Shown: positions 8,402-17,642, counted from the stretch's first letter. The stretch: 64,000 nt of DNA from M0108 sp963841065 (GCA_963841065.1 CAWJBI010000004.1:62001-126000); one strand, 5' to 3'. Made by a program: numbers and translations. Notes: generated by a model from the letters alone, not told the origin.

Positions 8402-8959
8402 TCAGACATCCTCATGCGCCACGGCGTAGATGCCGGCGACATTGCGGAAATAGTCCTTGTAGTCGAGCCCATACCCAAACAGATAGAGATCCGGGGTCCG
8501 GACGCCGACATAGTCCGCCTCGATATCCGTGGCGCGCGCCCGATCCTTGGCGACCAGTACCGCGGTGCGCACGCTGGCCGCGCCATCCTCCCGGCAGGCC
8601 CGGACGGCCGCCTCCAGCGTCAGCCCCTCGTCCAGAATATCGTCCACCAGCAAGACCTGGCGCCCCTGAATGGCGGCGCTGGGACGGTGCAGCCAGGCTA
8701 ATTCTCCGCCACGGGTCGCGCCCCGATAGCGCGTGGCGTGCAGATAGCCCATCTGGAGCTGAAAGTTCAGGCGCGGCAGCAAGCGCCCCGCCACGATCAC
8801 GGCGCCGGTCATGAGGCACAGTACCAAGGGGTCGCACCCCGCCAGGTCCAGGGTTATCTCCCCCGCCATGCGGTCCAGTGCCCATTCCAGTTCCTCCCCA
8901 GGGATGATCAAGGTGGCCCGGGCCGCCACGGCGGCATAGTCTTCCGGGGTCAGACGCAT
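8402..8959 (-). CDS. hpt: Hypoxanthine-guanine phosphoribosyltransferase
   Basis: HPRT converts hypoxanthine or guanine plus PRPP to IMP or GMP. The 185-residue product carries the PRPP loop VLLVDDILDEGLTL and the aromatic base-binding segment DLYLFGYGLDYKDYFRN. I place the start at the ATG 8957-8959 (MRLTPEDYAAV) because GGAG lies 8 bases upstream; the ATG seven codons earlier has no usable spacing. It is followed on the same strand by the hemerythrin unit and preceded by nagZ (42-base gap). With the phosphorylase it makes a purine-salvage neighbourhood. Confidence 0.9.
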   Translation of the reverse strand: MRLTPEDYAAVAARATLIIPGEELEWALDRMAGEITLDLAGCDPLVLCLMTGAVIVAGRLLPRLNFQLQMGYLHATRYRGATRGGELAWLHRPSAAIQGRQVLLVDDILDEGLTLEAAVRACREDGAASVRTAVLVAKDRARATDIEADYVGVRTPDLYLFGYGLDYKDYFRNVAGIYAVAHEDV

Positions 8960-9001
8960 GGTGGTATCTCCTCGATTCATCCTCGGCGGCGGTTCAGAAA
9001 T

Positions 9002-10048
9002 TCACAGGTCGAGATCGAGCGATACCGCCTCTTCCAGGGCTCCGATCTCGCGCACGCCCCTTTGCCAGCGGGGATCCAGGTGGAGATGGACGCGGTCCAG
9101 GCCCCCGCGCCCATGCATGCGCAGGCAGCGCAAATGAATGGTGGGATCGTCGTGATGGCGCAGGGCATCCACCATCTCCAGGGCCGCCGGGCGATTGTTG
9201 CAGATCAGGAGGATATCGCAGCCGGCGTCCAGGGCGGCACGGGCGCGATCGGCATAACCGCCTCCCGCCGCCGCCGCGCCCATGTTGAGATCGTCGCTGA
9301 AGATAAGGCCCTGAAAGGCCAGTTGACCACGCAAAATCTCCTTGAGCCAGAAAGGCGAGAAGCCTGCGGGCCGGGCATCGACCTGGGGGTAGAGGACATG
9401 GGCCGGCATGACGGCCTCCAGGCCATGCCGGATCAAGCGCTCAAAGGGCACCAGATCCTCCATCTCGATCTCCTCGAAACGACGGTCATCGATGGGCAAC
9501 TCGGCGTGGGAGTCCGCGGCCACCCCGCCGTGTCCAGGAAAGTGTTTGCCGACCGAGGCCATGCCCGCGGCCCTCACCCCCTCGCACCAGGCCCGGGAGA
9601 GGTCTGAGACCCCATTGATGGTGTCCGCGAAGGCCCGGTCGCCAATGACACCGCTGACGCCGCGATCCAGGTCCAGTACCGGGGCAAAACTGAAATCCAC
9701 GCCTAGGGCCCGCAGTTCCGCGGCCATCAGCCAGCCGACCGCCTCCGCCGCCTGCCGGGCATGTTGGGGATGGCGCCGGGCCAGTTGACCAAAACGGGCC
9801 GCCGGCGGCAGCCGGGTCAAACCCTCGCGACAGCGCTGCACCCGCCCCCCCTCCTGGTCAACACTGATGAGGAGACGCGGCTCCCGCAGGGCGTGGATCG
9901 CCGTCGTCAAGGCCGCCAGTTGGTCCGGATCGCGATAATTACGGGAAAAGAGGATGACTCCACCGACCGCCGGGTGGCGCAGCAGCTCGCGCTCCTCGGC
10001 AGTGAGTTCAAGCCCTTCAAGATCGAGTATGACAGGACCCAGGGACAC
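9002..10048 (-). CDS. nagZ: Beta-N-acetylhexosaminidase NagZ
   Basis: NagZ (glycoside hydrolase family 3) removes GlcNAc from anhydromuropeptides during cytoplasmic cell-wall recycling. The 348-residue product shows SVDQEGGRVQR, the KHFPGHGGVAADSH loop that holds the His/Asp acid-base pair, and FSDDLNM with the nucleophilic Asp. Length agrees with single-domain NagZ. The start codon is GTG (10046-10048), with GGAGG upstream. Confidence 0.95.
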   Translation of the reverse strand: MSLGPVILDLEGLELTAEERELLRHPAVGGVILFSRNYRDPDQLAALTTAIHALREPRLLISVDQEGGRVQRCREGLTRLPPAARFGQLARRHPQHARQAAEAVGWLMAAELRALGVDFSFAPVLDLDRGVSGVIGDRAFADTINGVSDLSRAWCEGVRAAGMASVGKHFPGHGGVAADSHAELPIDDRRFEEIEMEDLVPFERLIRHGLEAVMPAHVLYPQVDARPAGFSPFWLKEILRGQLAFQGLIFSDDLNMGAAAAGGGYADRARAALDAGCDILLICNNRPAALEMVDALRHHDDPTIHLRCLRMHGRGGLDRVHLHLDPRWQRGVREIGALEEAVSLDLDL

Positions 10049-10192
10049 GGTTTGAGAACCTCCAACGGGTTGGGAATGAGGATCGGGGGGTCAGCATAGC
10101 CGGCCTGGGCGCTGGCGGCCAGAATCGGCCCCAATCGACGGCATCCCGGGCCTGCATATTCCGGGGTGGACGGGGATGTCCGATCCAGACCC

Positions 10193-11020
10193 TCAGCCCG
10201 GATTGCGCACATCCAGCCAATCGCGCAGCCGGTCCCCCAGGAGATTGACGGAAAAGACCACCCAGGCGATGGCAATGCCCGGGGCTATCACCAGATGGGG
10301 CGCCACCAGCATGTAGCCCACGCCGTCGCGAATCATGCTACCCCAGGAGGCCTGGGGCGGCTGGACGCCCAGGCCCAGAAAGGACAGGCCGGCCTCGGCG
10401 ACCACGACCCCGGCGATGCCGAAGGTCGCCTCCACGATCAGGGGCGCCAGGGCCAGGGGCAGCAGGTGGCGAAACAGGATGCGCCCCGGACCGACGCCCA
10501 AGGCGCGCGCCGCGGTCACGTGATCGCGCTCCTTGAGGGCCAGGATCTGGGCCCGGGTCAGACGGGCGTAGCCGACCCAGCCGGTAACGGACAGGGCGAT
10601 GATCAGATTGTCGATGCCCGGCCCCAGGATACCCGCCAGGGCGATGGCGAGGAGGATGCCGGGAAAGGCGAGGAAGACATCGATCAGCCGCACCAGCACC
10701 AGGTCAACCCAGCCCCCGGCAAAGGCCCCGATACCCCCCACCAGGACCCCGACCGAGGCCGAGAGGACGACGACGCCGAACCCCACCAGGAAGGCGATGC
10801 GGGCCCCCACCAGGAGCCGGTCCAGGACGGGGCGGCCCAGATCGTCACTGCCGAGCAGCGAGCCCGGCCCCGGTCCCGCCAGGATCGCCGGCAGGTCCAC
10901 CGCGTTCGGCGTCAGGGGCAGCCAGGGTCCGACCAGGGCAACGGTGACCCAGAGCAGCAGAAACACCGTCGGCGGGACCCAGCCCAGCCCCCGCGGCCAA
11001 TAGCCTGCCCGGGAAGTCAT
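10193..11020 (-). CDS. Oligopeptide-type ABC transporter permease (DppC/OppC family)
   Basis: An integral membrane permease of 275 residues with about six hydrophobic segments, the DDLGRPVLDRLLVGAR signature and the EAA loop ARALGVGPGRILFRHLLP that docks with the ATPase. The ATG at 11018-11020 overlaps the stop of the upstream permease as ATGA, so a slightly longer TTG start is rejected. No substrate-binding protein or cognate ATPase gene lies nearby, so substrate (peptide, nickel, or other) cannot be assigned. Confidence 0.88.
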   Translation of the reverse strand: MTSRAGYWPRGLGWVPPTVFLLLWVTVALVGPWLPLTPNAVDLPAILAGPGPGSLLGSDDLGRPVLDRLLVGARIAFLVGFGVVVLSASVGVLVGGIGAFAGGWVDLVLVRLIDVFLAFPGILLAIALAGILGPGIDNLIIALSVTGWVGYARLTRAQILALKERDHVTAARALGVGPGRILFRHLLPLALAPLIVEATFGIAGVVVAEAGLSFLGLGVQPPQASWGSMIRDGVGYMLVAPHLVIAPGIAIAWVVFSVNLLGDRLRDWLDVRNPG

Positions 11021-11943
11021 GAGGACCCCCAATGGATGCGTGGATCGACCCAGGTATAGACCAGGTCGGTGAGGGTATTGACCAGGACATAGGTCAGGCT
11101 GACGAGCAGGACGCAGGCCTGGACCACGGGATAGTCACGACTCTGGATCGCCTCCACCAGCAGACTCCCTACCCCGGGCCAGGCGAAGACGGTCTCGGTG
11201 ATGACGGCGCCACCGAGCAGGCCGCCCAGTTGCATCCCGATGAGGGTCAGGATCGGCAGCCAGGCGTTGCGCAGGGCATGGCCCCAGAGGACCCGCCCCT
11301 CGGACAGGCCCTTGGCGCGGGCGGTGCGCACATAATCCTCCCCCAACACCTCCAGGACACTGCCGCGCACCATGCGCGCCAGGATCGCCGCCATCCCGGT
11401 GCCCAGGGTAATGGCCGGCAGGACGAGGCTCCCCAGCCCCTCGCGACCGCTCACCGGCGTCCAGCCCAGCCAGAGGGAAAAGGTCATGATCAGGAGGGGA
11501 CCGAGCCAGAAGTTGGGGATGGAGACGCCCACCAGGGACAGCCCCATGGCGCCGGCGTCCAGGCGACTGCCGCGATGGCGCGCCGCCAGCACCCCCAGCG
11601 GCAGGGCCAGGACCAGGGCCAGGGTCAGGGCGGCGGCGGTCAGCTCCAGGGTCGCCGGGAGGCGCTCGCCCAGAATGCTCCGTACCGGCCGGCGATCCTG
11701 GAAGGACTCCCCCAGATCGAGGCGGACCAGACGACCGAGATATTCCAGATACTGCTCACTGACCGGCCGGTCCAGGCCGAGGGCGGCCCGCAGCGCCTCC
11801 CGATCCGCCGGCTGGGCGCTCTCGCCCAGCATGGCCTCCACGGGATCGCCCGGCACCAGGTGGATGAGCAGAAAGACCAGGGTACAGACGCCCAGGACCA
11901 CCAGCAGCGCCGAGCCGAAGCGGGAAAGCAGGAGCGAGAACAA
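11017..11943 (-). CDS. Oligopeptide-type ABC transporter permease (DppB/OppB family)
   Basis: The 308-residue permease partner of the gene downstream. It shows the N-terminal membrane helix followed by LIHLVPGDPVEAMLG, five further hydrophobic segments and the EAA loop RTARAKGLSEGRVLWGHALRNA. The start is TTG (11941-11943), with GGAGG six bases upstream. It is translationally coupled to the DppC-like gene through an ATGA overlap. The rest of the transporter is absent from the window. Confidence 0.88.
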   Translation of the reverse strand: MFSLLLSRFGSALLVVLGVCTLVFLLIHLVPGDPVEAMLGESAQPADREALRAALGLDRPVSEQYLEYLGRLVRLDLGESFQDRRPVRSILGERLPATLELTAAALTLALVLALPLGVLAARHRGSRLDAGAMGLSLVGVSIPNFWLGPLLIMTFSLWLGWTPVSGREGLGSLVLPAITLGTGMAAILARMVRGSVLEVLGEDYVRTARAKGLSEGRVLWGHALRNAWLPILTLIGMQLGGLLGGAVITETVFAWPGVGSLLVEAIQSRDYPVVQACVLLVSLTYVLVNTLTDLVYTWVDPRIHWGSS

Positions 11944-12006
11944 GAAAAACCTCCAGACTGAGGTAAAGACAAAGCCGTGGCGAGTGGGAACCCAAACGCA
12001 GGCCGG

Positions 12007-12507
12007 TCAGTGGATCTCCACCAGGGTTCCCGCCGGGGCCAGGTCGAAGAGTCGCAGCAGGTCCGGGTCGCGCATGCGAATACAGCCGTGTGACAGGGGC
12101 ACCCCCATGGGCGCCGTCTCCGGACAGCCGTGGATATAGATGTAACGACGCAAGGTATCGACCCGCCCGCCGCGATTGCGGCCGGGCTCCAGGCCGGTCA
12201 GCCAGAGGATGCGGGTGAGTATCCAGTCCCGTTCCGGGAAGCACGCCGCCAACTCGGGGCCGTGGACCTCGCCCGTGGGCCGGCGGCCGACGAAGACGGT
12301 GCCGGTTGGACAGCCGGCCCCGATGCGGATGCGCACCCGATGCAGGCCCCGCGGCGTACAGCCGCTGTCACACTGCTCGCCGGGGCCATTGCGGCCGGTG
12401 GAGACGGCGGCCTCCAGCAACAAGGCATCATCCTCGACCAGCCGCAGGCGCTGACTGGCCAGATCGACCAGGATCCGGCGGCGGCCTGCCCGCCCGGCTA
12501 TTCCCAC
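12007..12507 (-). CDS. L,D-transpeptidase (YkuD domain)
   Basis: A 166-residue YkuD-type protein. These enzymes form 3-3 peptidoglycan crosslinks or attach lipoproteins to the wall. The catalytic signature is clear: IYIHGC followed by PLSHGCIRM with the active-site Cys. The proposed start is a GTG (12505-12507) that overlaps the last codons of the ABC-2 permease, whose stop is at 12498-12500; this would couple translation. No signal peptide is visible from that start, unusual for a periplasmic enzyme. Either the start is wrong or export is by another route. Confidence 0.82.
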   Translation of the reverse strand: MGIAGRAGRRRILVDLASQRLRLVEDDALLLEAAVSTGRNGPGEQCDSGCTPRGLHRVRIRIGAGCPTGTVFVGRRPTGEVHGPELAACFPERDWILTRILWLTGLEPGRNRGGRVDTLRRYIYIHGCPETAPMGVPLSHGCIRMRDPDLLRLFDLAPAGTLVEIH

Positions 12508-13542
12508 CGAAACAGCCAGGCGGCGATGCCGATAAAGACCAGGGCCAGGGCCACGAGGAGGGCGACCTGGGGCAGGATGTCCACCACCTGGGCGCCGTCG
12601 ATCATGACCCGGCGGGCGGCGTCCACCAGATGGGTCAGGGGCGAGAGTTGGGACAGGAAGCGGGCGACTGCCGCTGGTGCCCTCCATGGAGTACCAGACC
12701 CCGGACAGCAGGAGCAGGGGCCAGGAGATGAGGTTGAGGACACCATTCGCCAGTTCCTCCGTGCGCCACCGGGAGGCGACGATGAGCCCCAGGCTGATGA
12801 GGCAAAGGGCGCCGGCGGCATAGATGAGGACCAGGGCGGCATAGGAGCCGCGCATGGGGAAATCGAGCAGCAGATCGACCCCCACATAGATGAAGAGGCT
12901 CGCGGCCATCACTACCAGCAGACGGGACAGCACCTGGGCGGTGAGAAACTCGAAGGGGGTCAGGGGCGTCGCCTTGAGCCGGCGCAGGACGCCATTCTTG
13001 CGATAACGCACGATCACCCAGCCCACCCCCCAGAGGCTGGAGAACATCACATTCATGGCCAGAATGCCCGGCAGCACCCAGTCCGCGTAGCGCAGGGCGG
13101 CGCCACTGCGGGTCCGCCGCTCCGGTTCCGCGCCCGTGGACCGGGCGGGTCCCGCCGCCCCGGCCTCGGCCCCGAGCAGGAGGCGCTCCGCCAGATAACC
13201 CCGGGGGGACTCCAGATTGACCCAATAGGCGAGCGGCTGGGCGCGGGGGTCCAGCAAGAGGTCGAGCTGGTGGCGATCCACCTGGGTGATGGCGCCCTCC
13301 AGATCCGTAACGGGGACGAAGTGGATGTGGTCGAGGGCCAGGAATCCGGTCGTGGCGGGCGGCAGGGCCCCATCCACGGTCACCACCCCGACCTTGAAGG
13401 GGGCCTCGGGATCGCCGCTGAAGATGACGGCGAAGGCCAACACCATCAGGATCGGCATGAAGATGTTCCACCCCAGACCCGCGCGGTCCCGGTAAAACTC
13501 CCGGTTGCGGGCGACGAGGACGGCAAGGATGCGACGCCACAT
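12498..13542 (-). CDS. ABC-2 type transporter permease (one frame break)
   Basis: Membrane subunit of an ABC-2 exporter. One N-terminal membrane segment (FMPILMVLAFAVIF), a large extracytoplasmic domain, then five hydrophobic segments, with the family pattern LLLLSGVWYSMEGTS near residue 290. The frame breaks at about 12671-12676 in a GC-rich stretch. The remaining C-terminus (RFLSQLSPLTHLVDAARRVM, then a final helix ending AWLFRWE) is intact in another frame and ends at 12498. Without the correction the ORF would run, spuriously, into the L,D-transpeptidase. It follows its ATPase gene by 55 bases. Confidence 0.82.
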
Positions 13543-13597
13543 AGGGGCTACTCCCGGGTTCCCGCGGGCGCGGGGTTCGACGAGGGGGGCCTGCCGC

Positions 13598-14487
13598 TCA
13601 TGTCCGCAGGTCGTGTCCCGTCAGCTTGATGAAGAGGTCTTCCAGATTGGGGGTCGCGACCCGCAGGGCCGAGAGGTCGGCCCCGACCGCTTCCAGCTCC
13701 TTGAGGACCGGCGGCACCGCCTCGGCAAACAACTCAATCTCACCATTGCGGCTCACGGCACCCGCTCGGGCAGGGGCACCTGGGGCGGGCCAGCCGGCGG
13801 CGGGTAGCCGGATCACCGTGGCCGGGAAATGCGTGCCCGCACCAGTTGGGCCGGGTTGCCCTGGGCGATGATCCGCCCCCGGTCCACGATGGCGATCTCG
13901 TCGCACAGGCGCTCGGCCTCTTCCATGTAGTGGGTGGTGAGCACCACCGTGGTCCCGCCGCGCCGCGCACCGTCTCGATCAGGCCCCAGAAGTTGCGCCG
14001 GGCCTGGGGATCGAGCCCCGTGGTGGGCTCGTCCAGGAAGACCAGTTCCGGTTCGTTCACCAGGGCGATGGCCAGCAGCAGGCGCTGGCGCTGGCCCCCG
14101 GAGAGCTTGCGGGTGTCCCGGTCCAGGATCTCGCCCAGGTTGCAGAGCCGGACCAGTTCCTCGCGGTCGGCGGTGCGGCGATAGAGGGCGGCGAACATCT
14201 CCAGGGACTCGGCCACGGTCTGGAAGTCCTGGAGGGCGGTGGCCTGGAACTGGATGCCGACGGCCTCGCGATAGGCGGCGTCCAGGGGCCGACCTCGGAT
14301 AGCGGACCTCGCCGGAGGTCGGCGTCTGGATACCCTCCAGCATCTCCAGGGTCGTGGTCTTGCCGGCCCCGTTGGGACCCAGGAGTCCGAAACAGCGGCC
14401 CGGGGCCACGGCAAAGCTCACCCCATCCACGGCGCGCACGCCAGGGTAGGTCCGGACCAGGTCGCGGGCTTCGATCAGGCTATCCAA
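13598..14487 (-). CDS. ABC-2 transporter ATP-binding protein (several frame breaks)
   Basis: ATPase partner of the exporter. Walker A is GPNGAGKTT (about residues 37-45), the signature is LSGGQRQRL, Walker B LVFLDEPTTGLD, and the H-loop region LTTHYMEEA. These motifs lie in different frames. Breaks are needed near 14297, near 13963 and near 13830, all in GC-rich runs. The C-terminus (TPNLEDLFIKLTGHDLRT) ends at 13598. All family motifs survive and no nonsense codon appears along the corrected path, which favours sequence error over a dead gene. Confidence 0.8.
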
Positions 14488-14648
14488 GGGTGATGACCTT
14501 GAGGTTAGGGTGAGGTGGGGACAGGGCGGGGACAGGGGTGGCTGGCTTCCGGTAGTATTGTCCCAAGCCCGGGCGCGGACCGCCAGCAGCGATTTCCCGC
14601 CCTTACCCCCTCGACCCGATCTTTATCACCCCACCGGAGACCCCACTC

Positions 14649-15227
14649 GTGACTATCCTCATCCTTGGCCTCTGTCTCTTCCTGGGAATGCACTCCCTGG
14701 GCTTTCTCGCCCCCGCCTGGCGCGGCCGAATGGTGGCGCGCCTCGGCCAGACCCGCTGGCAGGGCATCGCCGGCCTGGTCGGCCTGGTCGGTTTCATCCT
14801 GATCGTCTGGGGCTACGGCCTCGCCCGGGCCGCACCCCTTTATATCTACTCCCCTCCGATCTGGACCCGCCACCTGAGCCTCTTGATCATGCTGCCGGTC
14901 TTTCCCCTGCTCCTGGCCACCTATCTGCCCGGCCGCATCCAGGCCGCGGTCGTCCACCCCATGCTGACGGCGGTGATCGTCTGGGCATTGGCCCACCTGA
15001 CCGCCAACGGCAACCTGGCGGACCTGGTGCTCTTCGGCAGCTTCCTGGCCTGGTCCCTGGCGGATCGCATCTCCCTCCTCACCCGCCAGGCCCCGGCGGT
15101 CCAGGGCGCCCCCCGCCGTAAAGCCAACGACCTGATCGCCATCGGCGCCGGGCTCGCCCTCTATGTCGTCTTCCTGCTCTGGGCCCATAAGTGGCTGTTT
15201 GGGGTCTCGCCCCTGGGCATAGGATGA
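14649..15227 (+). CDS. NnrU-like integral membrane protein
   Basis: A 192-residue protein with about five or six hydrophobic segments. It starts at GTG (14649-14651), TILILGLCLFLGMHSLGFLAP, and has the family-like RHLSLLIMLPVFPLLLATYLPGRIQ block. NnrU was named for a locus linked to nitric oxide and nitrite reduction, and relatives resemble NnrU/15-cis-zeta-carotene isomerase proteins. No FNR/DNR-type site is seen just upstream, so a nitrogen-oxide role here is only a family hint. It is divergent from the ABC-2 exporter. Confidence 0.78.
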   Translation: MTILILGLCLFLGMHSLGFLAPAWRGRMVARLGQTRWQGIAGLVGLVGFILIVWGYGLARAAPLYIYSPPIWTRHLSLLIMLPVFPLLLATYLPGRIQAAVVHPMLTAVIVWALAHLTANGNLADLVLFGSFLAWSLADRISLLTRQAPAVQGAPRRKANDLIAIGAGLALYVVFLLWAHKWLFGVSPLGIG

Positions 15228-15367
15228 CCCCGAGGGGTTCCCCGAGCCTTGGTCCTGGGAGAGATAGAATCCCAAGGGGCTGCCCTGGGTCCTGGTCCTG
15301 GCCAGGATTGACCCCCCAAGGACTCGGCGCGGCCCTGCTCTGCGTCCTGTTGATTACGGAGACATCA

Positions 15368-15883
15368 ATGAGCGCTGAGTCACCCATCCCCACCCGCCTG
15401 GTCATCGACTTTCGCGACCCCACCCAGGCCCAGGGCTGGACCTCGGTCGATGATCAGGTGATGGGCGGCGTCTCCGCCAGCCAGGTCCAGGCGACACCCG
15501 CGGGGCTGGTCTTCAGCGGCGAGGTGTCCCTGGCCAACAACGGCGGCTTCGCCTCCAGCCGCGCCCGGCCCCGGGACTATGGTCTGGCGGGGGCCACCGC
15601 CCTCATCCTGCGCCTCCAGGGCGATGGCCAGACCTACAAGTTCGGCATTCGCACGGATGACGCCTTTGATGGCGTCCAATACCAGGCGCGGGTGACGACC
15701 CAGGCCGGGGAGTGGCTGGAGGTACCCTTGCCGCTATCCGCCTTCCAGCCCAGTTTTCGGGGCCGCCTGGTGCCGGCCCCGCCCCTGGACCCGACGCGGA
15801 TCCGGGTCTTCGGCCTCCTCATCGCCGACCGCCAGGCCGGCCCCTTCCGACTCCTGGTGGAATCCATCCAGGCGCGGTTCTGA
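15368..15883 (+). CDS. CIA30-like (complex I intermediate-associated 30) family protein
   Basis: A 171-residue protein with a galactose-binding-like beta fold typical of the CIA30 family: DDQVMGGVSASQV near the N-terminus, then GGFASSRARPRDYGL, and the C-terminal ILIADRQ-type strand (VFGLLIADRQAGPFRL). Bacterial members have no settled function. An upstream in-frame extension to 15191 lies in very GC-rich sequence and is rejected: GGAG precedes the ATG at 15368 by 7 bases. It is convergent with the HD hydrolase, ending 4 bases from it. Confidence 0.8.
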   Translation: MSAESPIPTRLVIDFRDPTQAQGWTSVDDQVMGGVSASQVQATPAGLVFSGEVSLANNGGFASSRARPRDYGLAGATALILRLQGDGQTYKFGIRTDDAFDGVQYQARVTTQAGEWLEVPLPLSAFQPSFRGRLVPAPPLDPTRIRVFGLLIADRQAGPFRLLVESIQARF

Positions 15884-15887
15884 GCGC

Positions 15888-16523
15888 CTACCCGCCCTGC
15901 CCTTCCCCTTGTGGATGCGCCAGGCCGCTGGCGCTCGTCAACTCCAACACCCTCGCCAGATCGCGCCGCAGGGCCCCGGCCAGCGGCTCCGGCACCCGCC
16001 CGGCAAAGGCGGCAACCAGTTCCCGGTAGTACCAGAGCGAACCCGCCTTGCCGCCCGTAAAGCGGTCCCAGACGCCCTCGCCGGTCTCCGTCAGGTCCAG
16101 CAGGATCGCCTGCAGATTGGCCAGCTTGTCGCAAGCGGACACCAAAACGCCCGGGCCGACGGCCGCCCGCAGGTGGGCGAGATAGGCCTCCTTGCGGGGG
16201 CGCCAGGGCGGCTTGAGGCCCGCCGCATCCGGCAGGCCATCGGTACAGAACTCCACCAGTTCGAGCACCTCGGGTCCAAAGCTATCCTGAATGGGTTGCG
16301 CCCAAGCGGGTCCGGCATCTTCCAGGACATCATGAAGCAGGGCCGCGAGGATCTGGGCCTCGGAGCCGCCATAACGCTGGACCAGGGCGGCCACGGCCAC
16401 CGGGTGGGTGATGTAGGGCAACGGCAGCCCCGCCGCATTCTCGGTGCCCTTACGGATCTGCCCCTGGTGGGCGGCGGCCGCCAGGGTCAGGGCGGCGTTG
16501 AAACGCTCCGATAGCTTGTCCAA
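15888..16523 (-). CDS. HD-domain phosphohydrolase, (p)ppGpp-hydrolase-like
   Basis: A 211-residue protein of the RelA/SpoT-like HD hydrolase group: AAHQGQIRKG, YITHPVAVAALV and HDVLEDAG hold the metal-binding His and HD residues, with a later DKLANLQAIL. Small single-domain relatives hydrolyse (p)ppGpp or related nucleotides; substrate is not proven here. No ATG or GTG start fits. I use TTG (16521-16523), which has AAGGA about 8 bases upstream. The same frame stays open for thousands of bases upstream by GC-rich chance, but that part is antisense to cysC and jetA and is not coding. Confidence 0.78.
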   Translation of the reverse strand: MDKLSERFNAALTLAAAAHQGQIRKGTENAAGLPLPYITHPVAVAALVQRYGGSEAQILAALLHDVLEDAGPAWAQPIQDSFGPEVLELVEFCTDGLPDAAGLKPPWRPRKEAYLAHLRAAVGPGVLVSACDKLANLQAILLDLTETGEGVWDRFTGGKAGSLWYYRELVAAFAGRVPEPLAGALRRDLARVLELTSASGLAHPQGEGQGG

Positions 16524-16534
16524 TGTCCGGGTCC

Positions 16535-16675
16535 TTACACGTGGTGGATCGTCACGCCGAAGGTGGCCCCGAGGATGCTCATCACCAGCGACCCCACCAG
16601 GGTCAGGATGATGATCGCCGGGATAGCGGCAATCGACGCCTTCACCATAAACATCACCATGGACCAAAAGGGCAT
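16535..16675 (-). CDS. Small membrane protein, 46 aa
   Basis: A 46-residue ORF beginning MPFWSMVMFMVKASIAA with one long hydrophobic stretch (about residues 14-40, IPAIIILTLVGSLVMSILG) and a short polar tail ending TIHHV. It stops 11 bases before the TTG start of the HD hydrolase and so is probably cotranscribed with it. I do not recognise the family. The ribosome binding site is weak (GGAT at -7); an in-frame GTG four codons upstream (16685-16687) is an alternative start. Confidence 0.5.
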   Translation of the reverse strand: MPFWSMVMFMVKASIAAIPAIIILTLVGSLVMSILGATFGVTIHHV

Positions 16676-16937
16676 TTTGATATCCACGACAGTGACTTAG
16701 CCCGCATGAGGGTTTTCCATCTTGCTCTCCAGGGATTGCCAGGTTGATTGATGCCCGGCCTTGATAAGGGATAAGGGACCAAAGCCTAAGGGTAGCGTGG
16801 CGAGGTCCCTCGGGACGACCCAGGTCTTGTCCTAATCTGCTCCAGCGGCATCCCCTGCCCTGGGTTGCAAGGAACGCCCCTTTCAAGCCATGATGCGGTC
16901 CCTGTTTTAACCCCCAACATCGGAATCCCTCACCACC

Positions 16938-17603
16938 ATGTCGAACGATACCCATGTAACCTGGCATGAACATCAGGTTACGCGCGAACGCCGCGAGGCC
17001 CTGCACGGTCACCGCGGCTGTGTGATCTGGTTCACGGGCCTGAGCGGCTCGGGCAAGAGCACCATCGCCAACACCCTGGATCACCGCCTCCATGGCCTGG
17101 GCCTGCACAGCGCCGTCCTGGATGGCGACAATGTGCGCCACGGGCTCAATGCCGGGCCGGGCATGCTGCGCGACACCCATGGCCCGGATTTCGCCAGCCG
17201 CTTCGGCCTCGGCTTTTCGGCCATCGACCGCGAGGAAAACATCCGCCGCATCGGCGCCGTGGCGCAACTCTTCTGCGAGGCCGGGTTGATCGCCCTGACG
17301 GCCTTCATCAGCCCCTACCGCATCGACCGCGACCGCATTCGCAGCACCCTGCGCCCGGGTGAATTTATCGAGATCTTGGTCGATACCCCCATCGAGATCT
17401 GCGAACAGCGCGACCCCAAGGGCCTCTACAAAAAGGCCCGGGCCGGCGAACTCAAGGGCTTCACCGGCATCGATGACCCCTACGAGGCACCCGAAGCCCC
17501 CGAACTGGTGCTGGCCGGCGGCGAACAGACCCCGGACCAACTCGCCGAGATCGTCATCGATCACCTCATCCTCAAGGAAATCATCCCGCCGCGGAGCGCC
17601 TGA
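16938..17603 (+). CDS. cysC: Adenylyl-sulfate (APS) kinase
   Basis: APS kinase phosphorylates adenosine 5'-phosphosulfate to PAPS with ATP, for sulfate assimilation. The 221-residue product has the P-loop GLSGSGKST at residues 34-42, LDGDNVRHGL, the SAIDREENIRRIGAVA segment, AFISPYRIDRD and DPKGLYKKARAGELKGFTGIDDPYE-type C-terminal sequence (cited in part). It is about 20 residues longer than E. coli CysC. The neighbour jetA follows after 39 bases on the same strand, but a functional link is doubtful. Confidence 0.95.
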   Translation: MSNDTHVTWHEHQVTRERREALHGHRGCVIWFTGLSGSGKSTIANTLDHRLHGLGLHSAVLDGDNVRHGLNAGPGMLRDTHGPDFASRFGLGFSAIDREENIRRIGAVAQLFCEAGLIALTAFISPYRIDRDRIRSTLRPGEFIEILVDTPIEICEQRDPKGLYKKARAGELKGFTGIDDPYEAPEAPELVLAGGEQTPDQLAEIVIDHLILKEIIPPRSA

Positions 17604-17642
17604 GCGCCAGGCCCGCGCGCCTGACCTGGTCGGGGACGCCTC

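Noticed and set aside
12007..13542. A natural fusion of ABC-2 permease and L,D-transpeptidase
   Set aside because: The permease C-terminus continues in another frame to its own stop at 12498; the apparent fusion is made by the frame break near 12673.
10166..13629. Series of long plus-strand ORFs (297, 309 and 499 codons)
   Set aside because: All are antisense to recognisable transporter genes and show no domain.
16690..16720. Seven-codon minus-strand ORF (MENPHAG) ahead of the 46-aa protein, with a GGAG before it
   Set aside because: Too short to separate from chance; no attenuator hairpin seen.
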